Below are positions 1 to 9,600 of a DNA stretch of 64,000 nt, piece after piece (position 1 is the first letter of the stretch; each line of letters opens with the position of its first letter). Position numbers and translations under genes: made by a program. The notes below the pieces were generated by a model that was not told the origin of the DNA, made no database searches, and worked only from the letters and a program-made list of their open reading frames with translations. This stretch comes from Viola odorata (Eukaryota > Streptophyta > Magnoliopsida > Malpighiales > Violaceae), in assembly GCA_963691705.1 (NCBI GenBank), contig OY829542.1, positions 41,475,105-41,539,104 on the forward strand, given 5' to 3'.

Positions 1-625
1 TCATGGTAGAATAATATATACAAATGAGAGTGGTGTGATCCTCCTCACACTCAGTGGTGTGATTTTGTACACACTCTTCTACTCTATGAGTGGTGTGCAA
101 ATGTGCACACTCTTCTACTCTCAATCTGCCTCTGTGGGAACTAAATAAGTTTTTTCCACACTCTTCTACTCACAAGTCACAACACATATATATATATATC
201 AAAAGAGTGATAGAATAATTAATTATTGACGAGATTTTTTTGTTGAACCAACACCATTGACTCCATTCTTTCTGGTGTCTTCTTCTTTCCACGGCGTTGT
301 GGATTTAGTTGAGTCAATTCGAGTCCCTTTGAGAGTTTATTGTTTCCTATAAATCTGATCTCTATTCTAGTAGGATACTTGTGTAGTTGATTGTTCTTGC
401 AACTATTCGAGTATTTTACATCTAAAATTATTTCGAAGCTAGTTGTCACTGAGAGTCTTCTTGGAAGCTTATTCTTTGGAATTCTTGAGTCAACTAACGT
501 TTGCGCAGGAACAATTGAGGAATTATTTGAGTGATTTTTGGTGAGATTAATAGAGAGTTTAAACACGTGAGGGAGTGCTAGGTTAGTGCAAATTTACATT
601 GTTTGTTCGTGTTGCGAGCTTTCAG
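1..625 (+). other. Upstream leader / possible LTR remnant of element X, with short repeats
   Basis: This stretch precedes the Gag fragment of element X and has no convincing gene of its own. It contains the 15-base direct repeat CACACTCTTCTACTC at about 70-84, 106-120 and 157-171, and the motif AGTGGTGTG near 28, 51 and 89. Such clustered short repeats are common in LTRs, and an untranslated leader is expected between an LTR and gag. I cannot see the LTR boundaries, a primer binding site or a second LTR copy, so the LTR reading is inference only. Confidence 0.4.
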
Positions 626-1622
626 GATGTCAGGAGGAACAGAGGGAGTCGAGAATACAGACATTGCCACTGTTCTCAAGGATCTTACGATGAGGTTTGC
701 CGCTTTGGAGACTAAAGTGAATGAGTCTTCAAGCAAGAAAGAAGAAGTATCTACTCCACATTTTACTCAAAACCTCAATCCGGAAAACGCGGGGCATATG
801 TATGATATACCTCGGAGAGGAGGGAAAAATCGGGGCCTGTTTGGAGGTCTACCCAATAGGTTTATTGGTGGAGGGGAAGACGATGATACTAGATTTGTTA
901 CTGGCCCCATACTGGATGATATGGAGCGTAGATGCGTACCTTTGCGCAATCCCCGTAGCAATGCTAACCAAGAGGAGCACCAAGCATTCCATGATCAGTG
1001 GCGTGATGAGCGCAAGGCTGATGGGTATGATTATGATAGGCGTACCCGAGCTTATGAGTGGCAACCTAGGATTGAAGAACGAATCGACTCCAATCTTTGT
1101 AGTATTAAGCTGAAAAATCCACCATTCGACGGAAAGGATGACCCCGATGCCTACCTTATGTGGGAGCGAAAGGTGGAAGCTATTTTTCTTTGCCACAACT
1201 ATTTGGAAGATAAGAAAGTGAAGTTGGCAGTGGTTGAGTTCAGTGGTTATGCGGTCCATTGGTGGGATCAAATTAATCAAGATCGTATCCGACTTAGGGC
1301 TGGTCCCGTGGCTACGTGGGAGGGAATGAAGGCGTTAATGAAGGAGTGATTTGTACCAGCGTATTTTTAGCTTGATCTTTACCAGAGATTACAGTCTATG
1401 ACTCAAGGGAGTAGGAGTGTCAGTGAGTACTTCAATGAGATGGAAATAGCGTTGTATAGGGCGCAAGTGGTTGAGAGTGTTAAGGCGACAATGGCAAGAT
1501 TTTTGAATGGTCTTAATCAGGAGATAGTCAATGCTTTAGAGCTGAAATATTATGCCAATCTTTGGGAGATGTTACATATGACTATCAAGATTGAGAAACA
1601 ACGGAAGGCGAGATCTTCTTAT
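626..1622 (+). pseudogene. Truncated Gag of a Ty3/gypsy retrotransposon (element X)
   Basis: The frame opens with an ATG at 626 and runs to a TGA at about 1347, then resumes with the same kind of content to about 1622. The N-terminal part is charged and probably coiled. From about 1100 there is the typical plant retrotransposon Gag core, with a PPFDG(K)DDPDAYL-like segment, a WERKVEAIF segment and a VHWWDQ segment. The second part continues with a conserved helix pattern and a KIEKQ tail. The product would be the capsid-type structural protein. Protease, RT and integrase are missing, because the sequence changes abruptly at about 1622 into element A. It is therefore a dead 5' fragment. Confidence 0.75.
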
Positions 1623-1943
1623 AATTGATCTTTATCTTCCTCCATCGTGCTATCTTGACGGTTGTCCATCGTGTTAACGGTCTGTCCCGAGTTATCTTGA
1701 CAGTCGCGTTATCGCGTTTATTCTGACTTGAGATTCGATTCCACTTTTTAGAGCATTTAATGCTTGAGAATCCCTCATTAATGCGAGGGAGGAAGTCATG
1801 ATAGCCAAAATGCACGTGTCCCTTTGTGGAGGTGTTATGGGTTGGCGCACCCTAGGGAGTGGTTAAATCGAAATATCTTCTCGTTTTTCTAAAATTGCAC
1901 TCATTGCGCATGTCTTTTCCCTCTGATGCGTCCCACACAACGA

Positions 1944-2027
1944 CCATTACAACAGTCATTTTGGTTAACCGCTAGGGTTATAAAACCTACCATTACAACA
2001 GTCATTTTGGTTAACCACTAGGGTTAT
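1944..2027 (+). repeat. Tandem duplication in the promoter region of the antisense gene of A
   Basis: A 46-bp unit beginning CCATTACAACAGTC occurs at 1944-1989 and again from 1990 to about 2027. Each copy ends in CTAGGGTTAT; the first reads on as a TATA-like GGTTATAAAACC. The equivalent position in element B (16205-16218, minus strand) has a single GGTTATAAAAACC, so the doubling is specific to A. Confidence 0.8.
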
Positions 2028-2134
2028 TTCAGTTTTTCCATAATACTCCAAAAGGAGATTTGCGTTTCTTCTTTCCACCGTTTGGATACTCTGGGTTCCT
2101 CTCTGTCACTTTCTTCATCTTTTTTACTTTTCTC

Positions 2135-4058
2135 ATGGCGAGAACTGGTCTTCCTTGACCCAAATCTGTTGGGGAGGAAAAAATTGAAAACATCATTTCC
2201 ACTATCACTTCTCCGGTCGTGCTCTAATGGCGGTTAAATAAATATAATGCCCATATTCTTGAAGGTTGTTCTGTTGAGGTTGCCCCTAATTCGCTCCATC
2301 TCAATAGTGAATTACCCGGCAACCATAGGATTTTATATGCCAAGATGTTTGGTTATGGTTTCCAGTTTCCTGTTGAACCCTTAATAGAACAATTGCTTAT
2401 CGAATTTGATTTGAATCATGCCCAGCTGAGCCCTAATGCATGCTGTTGTATTTACGCCTTTATAAAACTCTATAGATATAAGGAGATTGTTTCTCCCTCC
2501 CTTTTATTGCTTTGTTCCCTTTTTTAATTGTATTATCGTAGAGGCGTGTTATCATAACGAATCGCTAAAACCCTTTACCTAGAAGCTCATGCACCTTGAG
2601 TCTTCCATTTGTTATTAATCTGCCTGGCCCTTGGTGGAGGACTGATTTTCATCATGATATCAGGGATGGGGCTTGAGGTAGGCGACAACCTCTTCCTTCG
2701 CCCGAGCAAGGTTGGTTGGACAAACTGCACGAGTTAGATTTTAGCGTCCATACTCGCAAATTGGCCTGCGGGATCGACCTTCGAGAATGTGTTAAGGGTG
2801 AGTATTTTTCCATTTTCTTTGTTGTTCTGGGAAATACTAACGCTAACGTTATCTTGTGTTTGTGCAGTTCCTCCACGCGGCTGGAAGCCTGAATGCATTA
2901 GGAGACGGGAGAGAAGAGTTCAACAGAAGAAGGAAAGGGAGGAAGCTGTCGTTGCCGCTGCGCTGCCGCTATGGCCATTAATCCTGTTCAATCATCTGCT
3001 ATGGCTACTAGTCTCGTTCAAGCGTCTACTTCTCAGATTTGCGAGGGAGCTGTCGTCATTCCTGTTTTTGTTCCGGCTATTTCTGTCGCCGTTAATCCTG
3101 TTTAGGCTTCTTCTTCTCGGCCTCGCCTTACCAAGAAGAGAAAAACAAGAAGCGTTAACGCCCCTGCTCCGCCTTACAATATGGTTATCTGTTCAGAGAC
3201 AACAGTTGATGAAGCCATTCCCGTAGGCGTCCCTTCAATTCCTTCGTTATCTCAAGTGCATTTTTTAACATTTTTCAACGCTTTCTCCTATTTCTTTACT
3301 TTTTTTGATGCATCTTTTTCTAGGAGACTGCCACCACTTCTGTTCGTGCTTCCTCGGACGATAACATGGATCTGTCCGGGATGTTTGAAGAGCATCACAA
3401 GAAGGTGCGACATTGCCAGGATACCGTGGGGGCGTTAGAGGAATGCGTTATCACTCAGGGAGGGCGTGGTACTGCCTCCATTTTTTAAGCACCTTCTGGT
3501 AATCAGGTTTCTAATCTTTTAAGGACTGCGGAAGCTATCGAGCCCTTTCAAATTTCACCCAGTTCTTTCGGCACGTCGCCTTCTCTTTTCGCTTCCCATG
3601 TCGTGGGTTTTACCACCGATGATCTCATGGAGTCCGATTTTCCACCCTTCTCTTCTCATGATCCATTCAGGCCTATTATCAGGATTTCTTCTCTTCAACC
3701 TCCATCCCCTACCACTTTGTTTTTTGTTCCCTCGGACAACCTTGGAGATTGTTAAGAAGGAGATGGAGGATGCTGGTGAACGGGAAGCTGCTAGGGTGGC
3801 TGCTCTTAAAGCTGAGTTGGCAGTGGAAAAGAGTAAGAACGTCGCATTTGAGAAGGAGTTAGCGGAGAAATACGAGTGGTATTTCCGGGAGACTGTGGGT
3901 GTCATGGTTGACTGCGGGTGTCAGATACGTTTCGCCCTAGCGACATTTCGGGCCTATTTCGTGAGAAATCCCAAGTCCTTACTGATGTAAATTTTTACCT
4001 GGCCAAGGCAAAGGCGTGCGAGGGCCAAGGGGATAGCGGGACAGCAGCGCCTCCGTAG
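2135..4058 (+). pseudogene. Antisense gene of element A (gypsy-type putative transposon protein), decayed
   Basis: The gene runs opposite to the pol gene of A. It starts at an ATG near 2135 and ends at a TAG near 4056. The N-terminal half contains a segment around 2340-2520 with the pattern MFGYGF-FPVEPLI-QLL-DLN-AQLSPNA, matching the antisense genes of B and D and resembling the plant family annotated as putative gypsy-type transposon (Transposase_28). A GT-AG intron of 70 bp is predicted at 2798-2867. The C-terminal half is rich in Lys, Glu and Ala and probably forms a coiled coil (about 3750-3900). Several stops and frame changes, for example at 2155, 2225 and 2525, make it a pseudogene. 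Its biochemical role is unknown. Confidence 0.65.
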
Positions 4059-5100
4059 GTGTCTCCAGGCATTTTTAAATTCTGGGCGTCGGCCCATTTT
4101 TGTTTCTCTCTTTGGGGCTTTTCGCCTTTTGTAACCCTTGGGGTTTTTTGAACAACTATGTATTCTGCTTGCTATCGCCCTTACCTGTTGGTCTTCTTTA
4201 CACTGTTTATCATTCTCTGAACTGTCATGGTAAGATAGCAACGTCGATATTGAAGTGATGATGTTGACAATAAATCAGAGTGTTGTCTGTAGGGCTGCGA
4301 TAACGCAGCAACATCATAGAATTCTGATGGAAATGGTGTAATCATAGAACCACCATATAACCTTTAGAATGATAGGCCAATACTGATAGAATACTTTCCA
4401 GGATATCGTGACATGGCTAAGCATGCGTATTCCCATGCCAAATAGAATATCTTTTAGATAACGCTGCTTACCCGATAGCTTTAGAAACATAACTCACGAT
4501 AGTAAGAGAAGATATTATGGCATTATCGCCGTATGTGCCTTCAAACCGAGAATATCATTCTGGAGGCGTTGCTGGCTCGGATGTTACCATTATTCCCTTC
4601 AAGAGATAATTTAATCAACGAGATGACTTCAGGAATACATGGGCAGTATAACATGGTAGAATATACGTTCCCCTGGTAATGTTTCTTGAATCAGGATGAC
4701 AGAGCATTTGCCGTTAATAGTATACTCGCGACTGTGTGATATTGTCGCCTTCACAGGCGTTGATCTCTTTACTGTTTCGATGTTTCATCAATTTTCTGGC
4801 ACATTCTCAAATGTTGCTTTACCATGTTAGTAAAATAGTATGTAACGATAAACATTAATTGCCTCTACAGGCACTCATCCGCGTATGTTGGGGTATTACT
4901 TGTATTGCTTTCCCATTCAGCCTCGCCGGGGGATTATGTGTGTTATCTTTTCATCCAAACTCATTGGATCCGGCCTTGCCAGGGCATTACTCATGTCACT
5001 TTCTCATCCAGCCACTTCACCGAGTATTTGTCGTCCGGTTACTTGCTGGGATATCATTATTTGTTTCGAATTTCCACGGTTGGCCTGGAGCGTGCCTCGT
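4059..5100. other. Non-coding spacer of element A
   Basis: This stretch lies between the end of the antisense gene and the hairpin array of A. No open frame has family-like content. The short frames at 4859-5164 are repeat-driven shadows. In B and C the equivalent spacer lies between the hairpin array and the 3' end of the first antisense gene. Confidence 0.6.
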
Positions 5101-5490
5101 CTTAGTGAGCCATCTGATCAGGATCGGTTGTCACAAGGATAGGATTTTTACTTCTAGGCGTTGAGTCCTCACTTCCCCGGAGCGTGCCTCATCTTAGTGA
5201 GTCGTCTGTATTAGCACGGTCGTCACAAGGATAGGATTTTCACTTCTAGGGTGAAGCCTTCATTTCCTCGGAGCGTGCCTCGTCTTAGTGAGCCTTCTTG
5301 TGTTAGCACGGTTGTCACAAGGATAGGATTTTCACTTCCAGGGGTGCCGGGGCGTGCCTTGTCTTAGTGAGCATCTGTGTTAGCACGGTTGTCACAAGGA
5401 TAGGATTTTCACTCCCAGCGTTGAATCTTTAAGTATGCTAGGGCGTGCCTCGTCTTAGTGAGTCATCTGATCAGGAGTCATTGTCACAAG
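5101..5490 (-). repeat. Five-copy hairpin repeat array of element A
   Basis: Five imperfect repeats spaced about 75-95 bp apart each contain CTTAGTGA followed about 20 bases later by TCACAAGGATAGG on the plus strand. The arms are at about 5101-5137, 5193-5229, 5284-5321, 5363-5398 and 5454-5490. The arms are complementary apart from one base, so each copy can fold as a stem-loop. Elements B and C carry the same array, in their own orientation, between the end of pol and the antisense genes. Confidence 0.85.
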
Positions 5491-5618
5491 GATAGGATTT
5501 TCACTCCTGACACCCTTCGTTATCTGCACGTCATCAACCACAAAAGGACACGACAATATTTTCAATTCGACCATTAACGCATGTTATTATTAATGTTATC
5601 CAAACGTACAGAGGCATG

Positions 5619-6045
5619 TCAGATTCTAGCATGATATAGTTTCAAATGAGCTATGTTCCAAGAGTTTGGTAAGGGAGTACCATCATGTGTTTCCAAGTGG
5701 TATGCTCCTTTTCCGATAACGCGAGTGACGCGATATGGGCTGTCCCAGTTTGGACTGAGTTTCCACATGCATTGTCCGGCTGCTCGTTTATCCCTGAGTA
5801 CCAAGTCTCCTACTTTCAGCAATCATTCTTTAACGCGTCTGTTGTGATATCGCGCCATCTTTCTCTTATAATGCAATGCTTTCAGAAGGGTTTCTTCATG
5901 CAATTCTGGCAACGCGTCGAGGTTTTCCCGTAGCCTCTCTTCATTTATTTCTTCTCTGAAGTACGCCACTCGCAAGCTTAGGGTACCGATTTCTACCGGC
6001 GTGATGGCCTTAGTACCGAAAGCCAATGCGAAGGGTGTTTCCCCT
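5619..6045 (-). pseudogene. Integrase C-terminus of element A
   Basis: The minus-strand frame contains an ETPFALAFGT motif, a KMARYHN segment, a GDLVLRD segment and a W-SPYRV segment. This is the C-terminal domain of Tat-lineage integrase, aligned end to end with the C-termini of B (ending 12551) and C (ending 31642). One in-frame TGA at about 5823 replaces the Arg codon found in B and C. The gene is cut at 6045 by the 5' LTR of B, and the upstream half resumes at 22130. Confidence 0.9.
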
Positions 6046-6594
6046 TGATAACAATTAAGACAATCCTAAAGGCATTGCTGTAATTATGATCCCTGCCAAG
6101 GGCGGAATCCTATAAGCCTTATCGGACATCTAAGCTATCGCTACTAGACTATGAGGTGTTTTCTGGGATGGTCGACATCAGCGGAGGGGAGGTCTCACGT
6201 GTCTCTGGACGCACGGCATTATCCCATCCCAGGGGACCCATGGAGTTATCGCCCCCGACATCATCATGGGTATCACCCCGGCACCCTCCTCAGAGGCATC
6301 ACCCATGACGTCACCTCAGGTATCGCCCATGATGTCACCTCAGGTATCGCCCATGACGTCACCCCCAGATATCGCCCCCAGCGGCCTATAAATACTCTCA
6401 TTTTAAAACATCAAGTAAGCTGAAAATTGTCTACTAGAATCTTTGCTATTTTTGAACCACTTACTGACTTAAGCATCGGAGTGTCTACGCCAGAGCCCCC
6501 CTCTGGCGCTTTGAAGGTGCGTCCGACGTCATCTACAACGACTCCGACCAACAGTAGACATTGTCCCGATCATCTCGAAGATCGAATCTTATCA
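6046..6594 (+). repeat. 5' LTR of element B
   Basis: This 549-bp LTR matches 21629-22129. The U3 part contains a short tandem repeat with TGACGTCA-like motifs (6306-6361), followed by a TATA box at 6387-6394. A perfect 8-bp inverted repeat (6488-6495 with 6501-6508) lies about 95 bp downstream of the TATA box. The copy is about 48 bp longer than the 3' LTR because it holds an extra repeat unit and a further short insertion. Confidence 0.95.
6306..6394 (+). promoter_or_regulatory. U3 promoter of element B: TGACGTCA repeats plus TATA box
   Basis: TGACGTCA occurs at 6306-6313 and 6354-6361, with a TGATGTCA variant at 6330-6337, on a 24-bp period. TATAAATA follows at 6387-6394. TGACGTCA is the core recognised by bZIP factors of the TGA/CREB type, so stress- or hormone-responsive transcription is a reasonable inference. 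The 3' LTR has only two motifs (21865-21872 and 21889-21896). Confidence 0.7.
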
Positions 6595-6597
6595 AAT

Positions 6598-6615
6598 TGG
6601 TGCTTTCATTGAGAG
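6598..6615 (+). other. Presumed primer binding site of element B
   Basis: Three bases after the LTR end lies TGGTGCTTTCATTGAGAG, beginning with the TGG expected for pairing to the CCA end of a tRNA. The same 18 bases follow the 5' LTR of C at 25689-25706. I could not match it to a particular tRNA from memory. Confidence 0.65.
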
Positions 6616-6629
6616 CCTTGGTACATTAA

Positions 6630-9600
6630 GTGAGCGTCCTTAATAGCCAAGCTCTATTTTACCCAGAGATCGGAACGATCATGACTTCTGAATCGGAGCC
6701 GAAGCGACCCTCATCCTCTAGTCTCCCTTTTTCGATTCGTAGACAGTTATTCCTTTTTGCTACTGCTGATCTTTCTGTGACAGCGCAACAAATCAGTTCA
6801 AAATCTCTGGATCTGTCGACCAGGTCGGCAGGGGAAGCCCTCTCCTCACAGACGACCATTTCGTTATCCCAGATGGCGGGATCTAGCTTTTCTACTCCTC
6901 CTCCGAGGGGATTTGTGTTAAACAGTACAGAACACCCTTTTGCGAGTGAAATAGCGGCCCTTCGTTCTGGGTTTGACTATTTGACTGAAATGGCTGCCAG
7001 AATCACACCTGAGATTTTTGGATCGAGTGTCCCTCCCCGTGTCATATTCACGCCATCTATTGTCACCGAGCGGCCCTTGTCACCGTTGTTACAGGGAAAC
7101 CTCCAGTTAACTCTACCTACAACAGATCCCCTAATCAATTTTGTGCAGCTCACTCAAGGATGAGTAGAACCTTATGTGCCGCAGGTACCACAAGGTCCCA
7201 TCCCTCAGGAGGTCGACACCTCGAGGGGGTCAGAAACCGTTGGGACGGTCGAAGAGAAGGAGCGAATTGAGATTTATCTCCTGAGTACAGTGAGAGATCC
7301 AGTAGCAGAAGACGTAGAACTCGTTCGCCCAGGAGCCGCAGCCGGTCTCCTAGGTGACATCTTACGCCCGAACTGCTAAACCAGCGGCGTCACGTGGAAA
7401 TATCTCCCCCGCGCCATGCGCGTGAAATCCTTGATGACACATCGGGTCATCCATTTAGCCGTCGTATAAGACGCCATAAGGTCAGTCGACATGTGAAGCT
7501 TCCCACTGAGACTTATGACGGCACCAGAGATCCCATTTCCCACGTCAATAAGGTGAAGGATTTCATTCAATTTCAAACTCACAGTGATGCGGCGTTGTGC
7601 CAAATATTTGTTATGACATTATCGGGAGTTGCGCGTCTCTAGTTCGAGGGCCTTCCGGGCGGATCTATTAGCAATTTCGCACAATTAGAATCCAAGTTCC
7701 GGAGCAGATTTAGTACAACGATTCCACTCAGGAAATCCGCCGCCGCGTTATTTGACATACGTCGAATGCCTTAAGAAACTTTGAAGGAATTTCTCAGTCG
7801 ATTCGACCTGGAAATGTCACTAACACCGGGTGTTACCATTGATTTTGCTATAGAAGCCTTGAAAAGGAACTGCCGTTATAGTAAATTGAAGGATGCACTG
7901 ATGGTAGACCCTCCCGCGACTTTAGACGCATTAAGACATAAAGCCCATAATTACGCGAAAATGGAAGAAGAGGAAAACAGAGATAGAACCTATAACATGC
8001 CGCCTGAGACACCTCTGATTCCTAACACTCCTACAATTACCATTCCTGATGACCGCCTCACCGACGATTATGCTCGGCGGAAAGATCATATTCCCAAGAC
8101 CTCTAGTGGGCGGAAAGGTAACACTTCGAAGGGAAAACCTGGTGGTTCCCCTATTCAGCGTCAAGGAGATCCTTCTAAAGGTCGGATGTACGACCCTGAT
8201 TTCTCTTCCCTTAATATACCGAGGGCGGAGATTTTAGCGATAGTGGAGCAGCGAAACCTTCCCATCCGTTACCTTGCGCCTGTGAAGCCCGGGGTGCTTC
8301 TAGGGAGAAGAGAAAATGCTTATTGCAAGTTCCACAAAGCCAGGGGGCATTCTACAGAAGTATGCAGAGAATTAAAATCAGCAATAGAACGTTTGGTGGA
8401 AGAGGGTTACTTGGGAGAATTCGCAGCCAAAGTAAGAGAAGACGCTAGAAATAATCCCACAAAAAGGATAACAGGCGACCGACAAGTACCTCCTCACGTC
8501 CCGCAAAAGGATAGTACGCCCGGAGGGAGAGGTGAAGAAGCTTTCACAGTAGATGATGAGGACTTCCCTATGATTAACATCATAGCGGGAGGGACCCCTT
8601 ATATAGATGAAGCAGAGCCACTAACTACCGCGTTAGGAGAAAAATACAAATGAGATGGCACGATAAAGAAAGGTGAAGCAATAAGCATCCTAGATCGCAT
8701 GATATTATCCTTCTCAGAAGAGGACGAAAAAGGCGTTGCCTATCCGCATAATGACGTATTGGTGGTTACGCCCATCATTACCAGTCACGGAGTCAGAAGA
8801 ACTCTTATAGATAACGGGAGTGCAGTGAACCTCTTCTCGTTAGAGGCATACAATCTCATGAAACGACCCGATAATGAGTTAACACCTTGCAAGAAACCCA
8901 TAATTGGAGTGGACGGGGTCCAATCCCTGTCACAGGGATAACTACTCTGCCCGTGTACTTCAGAGAAGACACCTCCAAGCGATTAGAGGATCTATTATTC
9001 CTTGTCGTGGACTTAAACTTGCCCTACAATGTCATACTCGGACAACCTTTTCTCAACCGCTTTGGAGCGGTGATATCTCAGAAGCATCTGAAGATGAAAT
9101 ACCCCTCCTGGGACGGAGTGGTATCGATAAAGGGCAACCAAAAACTGGCGGCAGAATGTTACCTGCTCATGACTCAAAAGAGTTGCGATAGGTATGTATA
9201 TATAATGGCGGACCCATACGAACAGGGTGATGAGAAGCGCGCTCAACCTCTGGACAAAATGGTTCCCGTACCAGTGATAGGCATAGAGGAGGAGCGCTTC
9301 CTAGTAAGCGAAAAGCTCAGTCCAGAGGAAAACCTTCAATTGGCTCGGTTATTGAACAAATGTCAAGGAGAGTTCGCATGGAAACCCGCAGACATGCCGG
9401 GTATATCACACAAAATAGCCGAACATCGTCTCAATGTTGACCTTGGCGCCAGGCCGATCCAGCAAAAGCGGCGTGCGTTCTCTATGGAAAAAGCTTTAGC
9501 CGTTGATAAAGAAGTGCGAAACTCCTTGATGCGAGGTTTATCCGCGAAGTTCAATACCCTACTTGGTTAGCCAACCCAGTTCTCGTTCCTAAGCCCAACG

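Larger units (their letters stand above)
1623..6045 (-). mobile_element. Tat-type Ty3/gypsy element A, 3' part (minus orientation)
   Basis: Read on the minus strand this piece contains, in order, the integrase C-terminus (6045-5619), a non-coding spacer with a five-copy hairpin array (5490-5101), and an antisense gene that therefore lies on the plus strand (2135-4058). The same order occurs in elements B and C. Its integrase core lies at 22130-22578, on the other side of the inserted element B. The outer 3' end and 3' LTR are missing: homology to the upstream region of the antisense gene of B stops at about 1623, where the X gag fragment begins. No LTR of A is visible anywhere in the window. 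Confidence 0.8.

Noticed and set aside
2789..3438. Plus-strand frames rich in Leu, Phe and Pro taken as membrane proteins
   Set aside because: They are out-of-frame readings of the decayed antisense gene of A, whose correct frames show the expected Lys/Arg- and Ala-rich content after the intron.
5101..5490. Regularly spaced repeats with palindromic arms considered as a CRISPR array or ordinary satellite
   Set aside because: The units are imperfect, of unequal spacing, occur at the same place in three retrotransposons, and the genome is a plant.
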